Positions 33,601 through 40,511 of a stretch of 64,000 nt of DNA are shown here, piece after piece (positions within the stretch are counted from its first letter, which is position 1; the number at the start of each line of letters is the position of its first letter). A model generated the notes under the pieces. It was not told the DNA's origin and searched no databases. It was given only the letters and a program-made list of their open reading frames with translations. Origin of the DNA: Blastocatellia bacterium UBA7656 (GTDB taxonomy: Bacteria > Acidobacteriota > Blastocatellia > UBA7656). Both the position numbers and the translations under genes were made by a program. The stretch covers positions 1 to 64,000 of the forward strand of contig DLHY01000030.1 in the NCBI GenBank assembly GCA_002483445.1. The letters are read 5' to 3'.

Positions 33601-33719
33601 GATTGTGTTCTCTTAATAGTTTTTTTAGCGGGCGCTTTTGCCTTTTTTGCGCGGGCGCTTTTGGATATGGTTGCAGCAGAAGCTTTGCGAGCCGGTTTCT
33701 TTCTTCCTGAGTTGCTCAT
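30636..33719 (-). CDS. CheB-CheR-PAS fusion sensory protein
   Basis: A 1027-residue fusion. A Lys/Ala-rich basic N-terminus (residues 1-50) is followed by a CheB methylesterase domain with Ser in GIGASAGG, His in VVQHLAPNHES and Asp in LSGTASDG; then a CheR methyltransferase domain (FREPEAFAVLKEKIFPALIR, SAM-binding VWVPGCSTGEEAYS, ISCRNMLIYL); then a long coiled coil of NEELQSTNEELETAKEEL type; and two PAS-like domains. Such fusions normally end in a histidine kinase; here the kinase is a separate downstream gene, 20 bp away. Both enzymatic domains keep their key residues. No chemoreceptor gene is nearby, so the methylation target is unknown. Confidence 0.95.
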   Translation of the reverse strand: MSNSGRKKPARKASAATISKSARAKKAKAPAKKTIKRTQSSSPVDVEQTPQNKQFPIVGIGASAGGLEAFNQLLNALPPDTGMGFVVVQHLAPNHESMLTEILSKSTLMPVAEVRDGVAVAPDSVYVIPPNTNMALLHGHLNLMPRKNTQGHHMPIDYFLRSLAEDQGSRAIGVILSGTASDGVKGLTAIKSAAGITFAQDPRTAKYDGMPRNAIDAGVVDFMLSPEAIAHELVKISNHPYVAPIHAEKDEPLLPEGGDTLNKIFILLRAAYGVDFTYYKQTTIRRRIMRRMVLHRIESLGDYIKYLQSNPTEIDLLYQDILITVTSFFREPEAFAVLKEKIFPALIRNRAAESIRVWVPGCSTGEEAYSIAISWLEFFKDTPSNIALQIFATDISERAIEKARAGIYDESISADVSPERLRRFFIKTEGGYQISRAIRDMCIFARQNVTKDPPFSKLDLISCRNMLIYLGPVLQKKVMPIFHYALNPSGYLMLGNSETIGTFSDLFGLVDKKHRTYVRKSVSTRPSVDFVARDTGAEKAETERRAGRMNEAGWSGFDLQREADRIVLNKYAPSGVTINENMEILQFRGRTGLFLEPAPGAASLSLLKMLREDLLLDVRTAIHEAKRKDATVKKEGLRLRHNDQSREVRIEVIPFRPPLSKERFFLVLFEEVAPISSTATKRLDLRKAKSDKEKPTGRSAQKSLDDEIARLTQELESAKAYLQATVEEQEAANEELHSANEEIQSSNEELQSTNEELETAKEELQSTNEELTTVNEEMQNRNFELNLLNNDLNNLLGSINIPVLMLGQDLRIRRFTQSAEKALNLIPTDVGRPISDIKSNIEMPELERLVLSVIDDLGAIEREVHDRDGRWYLMRIRPYRTADNKIDGAVIALFDIDALKSSRQQLEEMSERVDAILETTAPFLILNAQLRVKTANRSFYETFQLMAEETRDRLIYDLEEGGWNIPRLRELLDEVSSKKKRIQDFEIAHDFKRAGRKILLLNARRSESLEKGEAKIFLAIEDVTNRP

Positions 33720-34059
33720 GTCTCATTTCTCTTGAGCGAATGTTTCAGAACCGGAAAGCCATTCATTGAAGCGAATGGACGATTTCAGGGCCGTTTTTTT
33801 GCTTTCTCGGTATGGCGATTTCTTCTCGTCTGTTAATCCGAGAAGAGCATTTGAAAAACGCGCGCATGGCTGAAAAATCAATTCACGAATTATGCGCGCC
33901 ATTCAATCGATTCTTGCAAGCACAAAGTTTCCCGCGCCAGGTTGGCCGATATATTGAAATCCAACAGGGATTGTGCCTCGGCATTATAGCACCGGGAGCA
34001 ATCAATGTTCACGCTGATCTTACAGGAAATGTGGTGATTTCATTCACACGCAGGCAACG
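33720..34059. other. Intergenic stretch without a supported gene
   Basis: Between the divergent CheB-CheR-PAS gene and the left 24-bp inverted repeat I see no convincing gene. A plus-strand frame of 107 codons (33812-34135) crosses the inverted repeat, has no recognisable motif and lacks a good ribosome binding site. The promoter of the sensory operon should lie here, but no clear consensus pair was found. Confidence 0.5.
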
Positions 34060-34083
34060 CGGGGTGCAGTTTTCAAGAGTCGG
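34060..34083 (+). repeat. Left 24-bp inverted repeat flanking higBA
   Basis: The sequence CGGGGTGCAGTTTTCAAGAG plus TCGG is matched at 23 of 24 positions, in inverted orientation, by 35165-35188. The two copies face inward around a 1.13-kb segment holding higB, higA and a palindromic repeat. Confidence 0.75.
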
Positions 34084-34226
34084 TCTTAATGAGTCCCCGT
34101 CCCGTGCGCCTCTCGGCGATCCGGGCCTGCCGTGAGCGTCAGCGCGCAGGCGAGCGCGGCGGCCAGTAGGAGCGCCCGTACAGGTCTACCGCGCTGATTG
34201 AAGAGCACTTGACAGCTATAAACAAC

Positions 34227-34526
34227 ATGTTTAGGCTTCGCACAGTGATCCAGACCTTCGCCGACAGCGAAACGGAGCGATTCTACACCGCGGGCAAATC
34301 CCGCCGTCTGCCGACGGAGATTCTGAAGCGCGCAGCCATGCGGCTTATTCAGTTGAATGCGGCCACACGAATCGAGGATTTGCGGCTGCCACCTTCCAAC
34401 CGGCTGGAGAAGTTGCACGGAGATCGTGCCGGTCAGTGGAGTATGCGCATCAATGACCAGTGGCGCGTGTGCTTCCGCTTCAAGAACGGCGATGCATTTG
34501 ACGTAGAGATCGTGGATTACCACTGA
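34227..34526 (+). CDS. higB: HigB/RelE-family mRNA interferase toxin
   Basis: A 99-residue RelE-superfamily toxin. MFRLRTVIQTFADSETERFY is the typical HigB start, followed by the RxLP segment SRRLPTEILKRAAMRLIQLN and the C-terminal strands QWSMRINDQWRVCFRF and DVEIVDYH, with conserved Arg and His residues for mRNA cleavage on the ribosome. The ATG at 34227 fits the family better than the in-frame TTG at 34209. Its partner antitoxin begins 12 bp downstream, in the toxin-first order characteristic of higBA. Confidence 0.93.
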   Translation: MFRLRTVIQTFADSETERFYTAGKSRRLPTEILKRAAMRLIQLNAATRIEDLRLPPSNRLEKLHGDRAGQWSMRINDQWRVCFRFKNGDAFDVEIVDYH

Positions 34527-34538
34527 GGAGACAGCATC

Positions 34539-34835
34539 ATGGCTAAAAAGGGCTTGCCCGCCATTCATCCGGGCGAATTTCTAGCGGAAACACTGGAGGA
34601 GTTGGGCTTATCCCAGGCGGCGTTCGCGCGCGCCATCGGGGTGTCACCGATGCGGATTTCGCATGTGATCAAGGGCGCGCGTCCAGTGACGGCTGAACTG
34701 GCTCTGCTCTTTGGACGGGCATTTGACCAGTCGCCGCAATACTGGCTCAACCTCCAGGCCGACTACGACCTGAAAACCGCCGAAGCCAGCATCGGGCCAC
34801 GTTTGCGCGCCATTCATTCCGTCACCCAAACGTAG
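34539..34835 (+). CDS. higA: HigA-family antitoxin (XRE-type helix-turn-helix)
   Basis: A 98-residue antitoxin. The N-terminus contains IHPGEFLAETLEELGLSQAA, then the helix-turn-helix FARAIGVSPMRISHVIKGAR, then ALLFGRAFDQSPQYWLNLQA, all conserved in HigA. It neutralises the HigB toxin encoded 12 bp upstream and represses the operon. A GGAG site lies before the ATG. The module sits between 24-bp inverted repeats, which suggests a cassette acquired by transfer. Confidence 0.95.
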   Translation: MAKKGLPAIHPGEFLAETLEELGLSQAAFARAIGVSPMRISHVIKGARPVTAELALLFGRAFDQSPQYWLNLQADYDLKTAEASIGPRLRAIHSVTQT

Positions 34836-35019
34836 TTCTTCACTCGCTGCCCGGCCCGCGCACCGAGGTATCGTTTCGGCGATACACATATCCACAGTGA
34901 TTGTATCGCCACGGAGTCAGAGGAGAGGTCGCTCCTGACGCAGCCACGGAGAAACCCGATCAACCGATATCTATAGATTTAAAGAAAATGATGTTCTAAA
35001 AAAAAAGGAAGCGGTGTTT

Positions 35020-35081
35020 AGAGTACCGCCTTTAGGCGGAAGACTGTGAGTTTCGCGCCTGCCGACTAAAGTCGGTACTCT
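35020..35081. repeat. Composite palindromic repeat (AGAGTACCG type)
   Basis: Outer arms AGAGTACCG (35020-35028) and CGGTACTCT (35073-35081) enclose two perfect small hairpins: CCGCC-TTTA-GGCGG (35026-35039) and CCGAC-TAAA-GTCGG (35062-35075). It lies in the 378-bp gap between higA and the convergent pgsA. Apart from this element and the right inverted repeat at 35165-35188, I see nothing gene-like in the gap. The nested two-hairpin plan is shared with the element at 36833-36927. Confidence 0.85.
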
Positions 35082-35164
35082 GAACTTCTTTTTCTTAACC
35101 TCTATATAGACAGGTCGCCCCTCTCGGGCTGAACAGTTATTTCCAAACACCATGATCAGTCTGG

Positions 35165-35188
35165 CCGACTTTTGAAAACTGCACCCCG
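35165..35188 (-). repeat. Right 24-bp inverted repeat flanking higBA
   Basis: Reverse complement of the repeat at 34060-34083 with a single A/G difference. It lies 26 bp beyond the pgsA stop codon. Confidence 0.75.
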
Positions 35189-35213
35189 GTTTGGATATGG
35201 AGAGCAAGGTGTT

Positions 35214-35840
35214 TTATGAGATTAAAGAAGATCCATTTGAGAGAGTTTTGCGATGCGAGCGGATGATGCGCGCTCCCATCAGCACATACTCGCCGCCTGA
35301 AACAAGAACGGAAGCAAACACCACCACATAGAGAGTCGGGAGCAACGAAGTCAGCCAGTTGGCGGTGTGAAAGACCAGAAACCAGAAGACCAGCCCCATT
35401 TCGAGAAAGGTGTTGATTCGGCCCAGAGCCGTCGCCTTGAACTCCTTGAATTTCGTCAGGAGGTAAACGATCCACGAGCCGACGACTATGAGCAGATCGC
35501 GCCCGATGACGGCAATGACCAACCAGAGCGGAAGCGAAGCGAAGTTATCGCGAGGCAAAGCCATCACGACGAATGATGCCGTCACCAGCAGTTTGTCCGC
35601 CGCAGGGTCGAGCATCTGACCGAGGCGCGATTGCTGACCATAGTTTTTCGCCAGATAACCGTCGATGTAATCGGTGATCGAGGCTATGAAAAAAATAGTC
35701 AGGGCGATGCCGAATTGCCCCTTGTTGATCAGATAAAGAAACGGAATGATGAGAAGTATGCGGCACATCGTTATCACGTTGGCCGCAGTCCATACGCGCC
35801 AGGGAACGGGTTGCGTCAGGGGTTGTTGATCATTCGACAT
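35214..35840 (-). CDS. pgsA: CDP-diacylglycerol-glycerol-3-phosphate phosphatidyltransferase-like
   Basis: A 208-residue inner-membrane enzyme with about five helices. The CDP-alcohol phosphotransferase motif D-x2-DG-x2-A(R/K)-x8-G-x3-D-x3-D is present as DYIDGYLAKNYGQQSRLGQM followed by LDPAADKLL, with Lys replacing the usual Arg after Ala. PgsA makes phosphatidylglycerol phosphate, the first committed step of phosphatidylglycerol and cardiolipin synthesis. It follows the DUF58 gene by 44 bp on the same strand and may be cotranscribed. Confidence 0.9.
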   Translation of the reverse strand: MSNDQQPLTQPVPWRVWTAANVITMCRILLIIPFLYLINKGQFGIALTIFFIASITDYIDGYLAKNYGQQSRLGQMLDPAADKLLVTASFVVMALPRDNFASLPLWLVIAVIGRDLLIVVGSWIVYLLTKFKEFKATALGRINTFLEMGLVFWFLVFHTANWLTSLLPTLYVVVFASVLVSGGEYVLMGARIIRSHRKTLSNGSSLIS

Positions 35841-35884
35841 CGGGGAGGATTATAGGAATCCGGTGGAGATGTAGCAATGCGCAG

Positions 35885-36802
35885 TTATTCAGCCATGCGG
35901 CTTAAGATGAGATTCTTCAGGAGCAGGTCTTCAAACCCGGCGTCGGTCGTCGCCATCAGATAGCCTATGCCGTTTGCGCGGCTGAAAGTTTCAAGCTCGG
36001 TCGTCATCCGGGCAAACACCGATTTATAAGCGGCAAGAGCGCGGGCATTGACTGTTATCTCGCGCTCATCGCCCGTTTCAGAATCGATCAAAAGCAAATC
36101 GCCTAATATCTCAGGCCGGGTCTCTTCCATAGAGAGCGTCTGAATCAGATTCACATCATAGCCGCGACGGGCGAGCAGTTTCATCTCAGCGCGGAAATCG
36201 CTTGCGTCCATAAAATCCGAAATCACGAACACGATCCCTGATCGCGCGTTCGATTTCTGATAAGCCCTCATCACCGCCGCAAGATTGGTCGTCTCGTTCG
36301 ATGAAGAGTCTTCGCCTACTGCCTCGGCAAGATCGTTCAAAAATGAAATCGCCGAGATCAGATGTCCCCGTCCGCGAAGAGCGCGAAGGCGTTCTCTTAC
36401 GGTCGAATCGAAAGCAATGATTCCAACGCGATCAAGTCCCGTGACGGCGAGGAAAGCAAGCGCGGCGGCGACTCGAATCGAGAAATCGAATTTGGTCAGC
36501 GGCTCGCCGAAATGCATCGAGCGGCTTCGATCAATCAATATATCAACCCGTACTTCTTCTTCTTCGATGAACTGGCGGAGCATCAATCGTTCAAGCCGCG
36601 CGTAGATATTCCAGTCGACGTGTCGAAAGTCGTCTCCCGTTTCGTACTTTCTGAAATCGGCGAACTCGACCGACGATCCTCGACGCGTTGAGCGGCGCTC
36701 GCCGCGAGTCGTACCGGCGAAAGCGCGCCGCGCCTGAATGCGAAGCCGTTCGAGCTTTCTCAAAAATGCGGGATCGAGTAGAGGCTTTTTGTCGGGTTCC
36801 AT
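35885..36802 (-). CDS. DUF58-domain protein (vWA-like), partner of MoxR
   Basis: About 305 residues. The DUF58 signature GSSVEFADFRKYETGDDFRH followed by VDWNIYARLERLML is present, then a vWA-like fold with the MIDAS-like DILIDRSRSMHFG and VIFVISDFMD-type strand (GIVFVISDFMDASDFR). It works with MoxR AAA+ ATPases, whose gene lies upstream on the same strand, probably in assembly or quality control of membrane or cell-envelope proteins. I start at ATG 36802 (MEPDKKPLLDPAF); the frame extends upstream through a palindromic repeat, which explains artefact peptides such as LAGKMPALPG. Confidence 0.9.
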   Translation of the reverse strand: MEPDKKPLLDPAFLRKLERLRIQARRAFAGTTRGERRSTRRGSSVEFADFRKYETGDDFRHVDWNIYARLERLMLRQFIEEEEVRVDILIDRSRSMHFGEPLTKFDFSIRVAAALAFLAVTGLDRVGIIAFDSTVRERLRALRGRGHLISAISFLNDLAEAVGEDSSSNETTNLAAVMRAYQKSNARSGIVFVISDFMDASDFRAEMKLLARRGYDVNLIQTLSMEETRPEILGDLLLIDSETGDEREITVNARALAAYKSVFARMTTELETFSRANGIGYLMATTDAGFEDLLLKNLILSRMAE

Positions 36803-36832
36803 TGATGGGTCGAAAATGTGCAGTTCACCAAA

Positions 36833-36927
36833 CCCTGGGAGCGCAGGCATCTTGCCTGCCAGTCTCACGCATTCGGGCAGTTGGTTACACCTGAAGCCTT
36901 GCACGCTGGAAGCGTGCGCCCCCAGGG
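36833..36927. repeat. Composite palindromic repeat (GCAGGCATCTTGCCTGC type)
   Basis: Outer arms CCCTGGGAGCGC (36833-36844) and GCGCCCCCAGGG (36916-36927) enclose two perfect hairpins, GCAGGCA-TCT-TGCCTGC (36843-36859) and GCACGCT-GGA-AGCGTGC (36901-36917). It lies between moxR and the DUF58 gene, within their presumed transcript. I recognise the element type: its translation yields peptides such as AGKMPALPG and GAQASCLP that recur in misannotated proteins of environmental bacteria. Confidence 0.87.
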
Positions 36928-36971
36928 CAGTCCGCTTTTTTGTTGTCAAACGACCTTGCAACGCCCCTGGT

Positions 36972-37967
36972 TCACTTCGACGCCGCGACGGCAGATTCCT
37001 GCAACACATCATCGAGCAGCGAATCGATGATTACGCCGTCGGCTTCGCCCTCGAAATTCAATATCACGCGATGACGAAGCGACGGCTTCGCCACCGACGT
37101 TATATCCGAGGCGCTGACATTGTAGCGACCCGTAAGCAACGCCTTCGCTTTTGCGGTCAGCATCATAGCCTGAGCGCCGCGCGGGCTTGCGCCGAAGCGA
37201 ACATACTTCCTCACACTTTCAGGCGCGCTTTCCGTCGGATGAGTTCTCATCAACAAATCGACCGTCATCTCTTCGAGATGAGGCGCGACATAAACTTCAC
37301 GCACGAGCTTTTGCATCTCGACGAGTTCTTCAGGCGAAATCATCGTGTTCGCTCGTGGCACATCTTCTGTGGTCGTTCGCTTCAGCACTTCGATCAAATC
37401 CGCGCGCGAAGGAAACTCGATCAGTATCTTGAAGATGAAACGGTCGAGTTGAGCTTCGGGCAGAGGATAAGTGCCTTCCATCTCAAGCGGATTCTGAGTG
37501 GCGAGTACGAAGAAAATTCCCTCAAGCGGGTGAGTCTTTCCGCCGACCGTCACCTGACGCTCCTGCATCGATTCGAGCAAAGCGGATTGAGTTTTGGGCG
37601 TCGCGCGATTGATTTCATCCGCAAGCAGCAGGTTGGTAAAAACCGGCCCCGGTTGAAACCGGAACATCTTCTCGCCCGTCTCGCCTTCGACGATGATATT
37701 CGTTCCCACGATATCGGCAGGCATCAGATCAGGCGTGAACTGAACGCGAGCGAACTTCAAACCCGTAGCTTCTCCAAGCGTGCGAACGAGCAGCGTCTTT
37801 CCCAACCCCGGCACGCCTTCGAGCAGAACGTGACCTCCGGCCATCAGAGCCAACAGCGCGCCCTCGACGACTTCTTCCTGCCCCACTATCACGCGGGCGA
37901 TTTCCGACTTGAGCGCGGCGAATTTCCCGGCGTAGCTCTCAACTCTCTTTTTTATCTCTTCTGTCAT
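36972..37967 (-). CDS. moxR: MoxR-family AAA+ ATPase
   Basis: About 331 residues. Walker A is LEGVPGLGKTLLVRTLGEAT, Walker B LLADEINRATPKTQSALLES, sensor-1 FFVLATQNPLEMEGTYPLPE, and the C-terminal region YVRFGASPRGAQAMM completes the MoxR fold. MoxR ATPases remodel or activate partner complexes together with DUF58/vWA proteins, here encoded downstream. I start at ATG 37967 (MTEEIKKRVESY); the frame extends into heptad repeat DNA upstream, encoding the improbable MSVVRCQSFLINNGQRTTDN. Confidence 0.95.
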   Translation of the reverse strand: MTEEIKKRVESYAGKFAALKSEIARVIVGQEEVVEGALLALMAGGHVLLEGVPGLGKTLLVRTLGEATGLKFARVQFTPDLMPADIVGTNIIVEGETGEKMFRFQPGPVFTNLLLADEINRATPKTQSALLESMQERQVTVGGKTHPLEGIFFVLATQNPLEMEGTYPLPEAQLDRFIFKILIEFPSRADLIEVLKRTTTEDVPRANTMISPEELVEMQKLVREVYVAPHLEEMTVDLLMRTHPTESAPESVRKYVRFGASPRGAQAMMLTAKAKALLTGRYNVSASDITSVAKPSLRHRVILNFEGEADGVIIDSLLDDVLQESAVAASK

Positions 37968-38040
37968 TTGTCCGTTGTCCGTTGTCCGTTGTCCGTTGTT
38001 GATCAAAAACGACTGACAACGGACGACTGACAACGGACTA
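37968..38040. repeat. Heptad-repeat hairpin between DinB gene and moxR
   Basis: Left arm: three heptads TTGTCCG at 37969-37991. Centre TTGATCAAAAACGAC. Right arm: the 14-bp unit TGACAACGGACGAC and a second copy TGACAACGGAC, ending at 38039. The arms are complementary. The right edge includes the stop codon of the DinB-like gene (38038-38040), and the left edge touches the moxR start, so the whole intercistronic space is this element. Confidence 0.87.
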
Positions 38041-38532
38041 TTCCTGTTTCCACGGCATACGGAGCGCGATGATATCTTTCATCTGCGAAAGGTGATTGAT
38101 GTCGTTGCCCTTTATCTGGCGTTCAGTGAGTTGCTCTAGCGTAAGCCTTCCTGATGTTTCGTGAACGCCTGCGCGCGAGAACGCATCGAGAGGCGCGGCT
38201 TCGAGAGTGTTTACGGTGATGGCGCGCGTCCGCTTGAAATCTTCGAGTGCAGCCTGAGCATTCTGATTGATGTAGTCTCTCTCGGCGGCCAACTGATCCT
38301 GATCGATGTTTGGAAGCAGAGGATTTTCTTCCGAGAGTATGCGAAGGTAGCGCGCAAGATAAGCCTCGCTTTCCATATCGCGCAGGTGGCACATGATCTC
38401 CTTGATCGACCACTTGTTTGGTCTCGGTCGCCATCGCAGAGTGTCTTCATCAAGCCCGCTCAACAAATCATCAAGCTCGTTTGGAAGCGATTTCAGATTC
38501 CAGATTATCCGCTCTTTTTCTCTCTGATCCAT
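38038..38532 (-). CDS. DinB-family protein (DinB_2)
   Basis: A 164-residue four-helix-bundle protein of the DinB/YfiT superfamily. MDQREKERIIWNLKSLPNEL begins the first helix; PNKWSIKEIMCHLRDMESEA provides the first metal-type His; and KGNDINHLSQMKDI carries the paired His of the third helix. Superfamily members include thiol-dependent transferases and stress-induced proteins, so no reaction is assigned. It sits inside the MoxR/DUF58/ABC operon, 17 bp from the upstream coiled-coil gene. Confidence 0.85.
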   Translation of the reverse strand: MDQREKERIIWNLKSLPNELDDLLSGLDEDTLRWRPRPNKWSIKEIMCHLRDMESEAYLARYLRILSEENPLLPNIDQDQLAAERDYINQNAQAALEDFKRTRAITVNTLEAAPLDAFSRAGVHETSGRLTLEQLTERQIKGNDINHLSQMKDIIALRMPWKQE

Positions 38533-38549
38533 AATTTGCTCCGTGCGCT

Positions 38550-40511
38550 TCAGGGTTTCTTTTCCACATCAGGGTTGATGACATCGAAATAATTTCGCAC
38601 CAGCGAGCGCAGGTGCGCTGGCACGCGGCTTCGCTCGACTGCGCGTTCGGCCTCTCTTCGATACTGCGGATAGGCCGACGAATAGGGCGCGCGCGCTGCG
38701 CCGGCGCCCGGTCGCGCCTGCAAAAAGAGATATTCGCCGCCCGGTTTTTTCTGCATCCTCCCGGCAAGCTTTTGTTCTTTTCCCTGCCCTTTCAACTGCT
38801 CACGGGGCGCGTTCATTTCAAGATTTTTGTCTCCACTGCCTTTGCCTGTGCCTTCGCCCTGCCCGCTTGATTGATTGCGCGCCTGTTCTTTTGCTTCGCC
38901 TCTTTGCCTGCCGTCGAACTTCTGCGCGAGACCGGCGACCATCTCTTTCACCTGACGGTTTTCGGCCAGCATTCGCGCGGTTGCCTCAAGCTCTCGTTTG
39001 AGTTGCTCATTCTTCATCAACTCGCGCGCCACCTGCTCAAGCTGTTCGGGGTTTACTTTTTGCGCAAGTTGTTCGAGCGCCTGTTGAAATTCTTTCGACT
39101 GAGCTATGGGCGCGAGATCGCGGGCAAGATTTTCGGCAGACTGTTGAAGCTTTTTGATATCTTCGGGGTTGAGTTGGCCCGCGCGCAACTGCTCGGCTTT
39201 TTTGAGAAGCTGATTCGAGAGAGCTTTCGCCGCCTGCTCTGCCATAAGCCGGGACAGGCCATCGGTCGGAGGTTTGACGTTTTCTTTCTTCTCGCCTTCC
39301 GACTTCTCACTTTCCGACTTTTCGCTTTCTGACTTTTCGCTTTCTGACTTTTCGCCTTCGGGTTTTTGCTGTGAATTCTTTTCGCCCGACGGCTCCGTTT
39401 CAGATTTGTTTTGATTCACAGGCGACGATTGATTCCCTGATTGCTCGCCCGATGGCTGCTCGTCCTTATCAGGTTGTTTTTTATCTACGTTCGATTCGCT
39501 GGAGTTGTCGCCCGAAGGCTTTGACTGATCAGGCTTCCGCTCACCTGTCGGCTTCGCGCTGCTCTCGTCGCTCTTGTTTGAAGCCACGGTTTCTGACTGA
39601 TTCGAGGTGTCCGCTTTATTTTCATTCTTATTCTCGGCTGCGGCGTTTTGCTCCGACAAACTGGCTTCACTTGCCGAAGTCGCTTTGTCCTGATTTTGTT
39701 TGCGCTCCTTAGGCTTTTCAGCGAGAGCCGATTTCAATCTTCTTTCGGCGAGTTCGACTATTTCATCGGCGCGCGTATTTGCAAGCACATCCTGACGCTG
39801 GCGGATGCGGCTTTCAAGCTCGTTGATTTTTTTGAGAGCTTCGGCCCGTGTGTCAGTAGAGCGGCGAAGAGCGCGACCCAATTCAGCCTGCTCTTTTGCG
39901 AGGCGAGCGGTTTCGGTTTCGGGCGGCAATTCTTTCTCGACTTCCGATCCGATTTGTTCAAGCTGCTCACCCGCGGTTTGAATATCCTGTCGCTCGGCGA
40001 TCAAAGCGGCGGCCTGTGGGTTGGGCTTTTGCGGAATCATCAGTGCGACCACAAGCGCCGCGATTCCGATCAAACCGAGCGCGTGCCATCGAGCGATGAC
40101 GAACGGAACTACTCGCGACCCATCAGCTTTGCTGATGCGACTAGCCGCGTCAGCGATCAACGCCGTTTCGATTTCGCGCTGAGGCCCGCCCTGCTCGATG
40201 ATGGCGCGAGATGAAACGATTCGATCTTCAAGACCCAACGCGCGGTCTATTTTGAAGGCGGCATCTCGCTCTCTTGCGCGAGTCAGAAACCATCTCGCCC
40301 CGGCAGCGAGAGCGACTGAGCCAAAAACAGCGATGACGATTTTCCAGATTGAAAGCTCAGCGGGTCGCAAACGTATGTACAGCACGATGGAAGCTGACGC
40401 AATGCCTCCAATCATGAGCGCGAGCGCGAGGTGATTGATCATTGATAGCGCGCGTTCGCGCCACATCACTTTTCGCTCGAATCTTTTTATTGAAATCGCC
40501 GCGTCGTTCAT
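38550..40511 (-). CDS. Membrane-anchored coiled-coil protein with low-complexity repeats
   Basis: About 653 residues. Three membrane helices lie near the N-terminus (HLALALMIGGIASASIVLYI, IWKIVIAVFGSVALAAGARW, and ALGLIGIAALVVALMI), followed by a long coiled coil and a Ser/Glu/Lys/Asn-rich region that includes four tandem copies of SEKSE-type pentads (39290-39350), then another coiled coil. No enzymatic motif. The MND start at 40511 overlaps the permease stop as ATGA; an alternative ATG lies two codons upstream at 40517. Genes like this accompany MoxR/DUF58/ABC clusters, and a scaffold role at the membrane is plausible. Confidence 0.82.
   Translation of the reverse strand: MNDAAISIKRFERKVMWRERALSMINHLALALMIGGIASASIVLYIRLRPAELSIWKIVIAVFGSVALAAGARWFLTRARERDAAFKIDRALGLEDRIVSSRAIIEQGGPQREIETALIADAASRISKADGSRVVPFVIARWHALGLIGIAALVVALMIPQKPNPQAAALIAERQDIQTAGEQLEQIGSEVEKELPPETETARLAKEQAELGRALRRSTDTRAEALKKINELESRIRQRQDVLANTRADEIVELAERRLKSALAEKPKERKQNQDKATSASEASLSEQNAAAENKNENKADTSNQSETVASNKSDESSAKPTGERKPDQSKPSGDNSSESNVDKKQPDKDEQPSGEQSGNQSSPVNQNKSETEPSGEKNSQQKPEGEKSESEKSESEKSESEKSEGEKKENVKPPTDGLSRLMAEQAAKALSNQLLKKAEQLRAGQLNPEDIKKLQQSAENLARDLAPIAQSKEFQQALEQLAQKVNPEQLEQVARELMKNEQLKRELEATARMLAENRQVKEMVAGLAQKFDGRQRGEAKEQARNQSSGQGEGTGKGSGDKNLEMNAPREQLKGQGKEQKLAGRMQKKPGGEYLFLQARPGAGAARAPYSSAYPQYRREAERAVERSRVPAHLRSLVRNYFDVINPDVEKKP

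Noticed and set aside
33812..34135. Plus-strand frame of 107 codons upstream of higB
   Set aside because: No recognisable motif or ribosome binding site, and it runs through the 24-bp inverted repeat, so I left it out as a gene.
34086..34568. Minus-strand frame of 160 codons over higB
   Set aside because: Antisense to higB, which has clear RelE-superfamily motifs.
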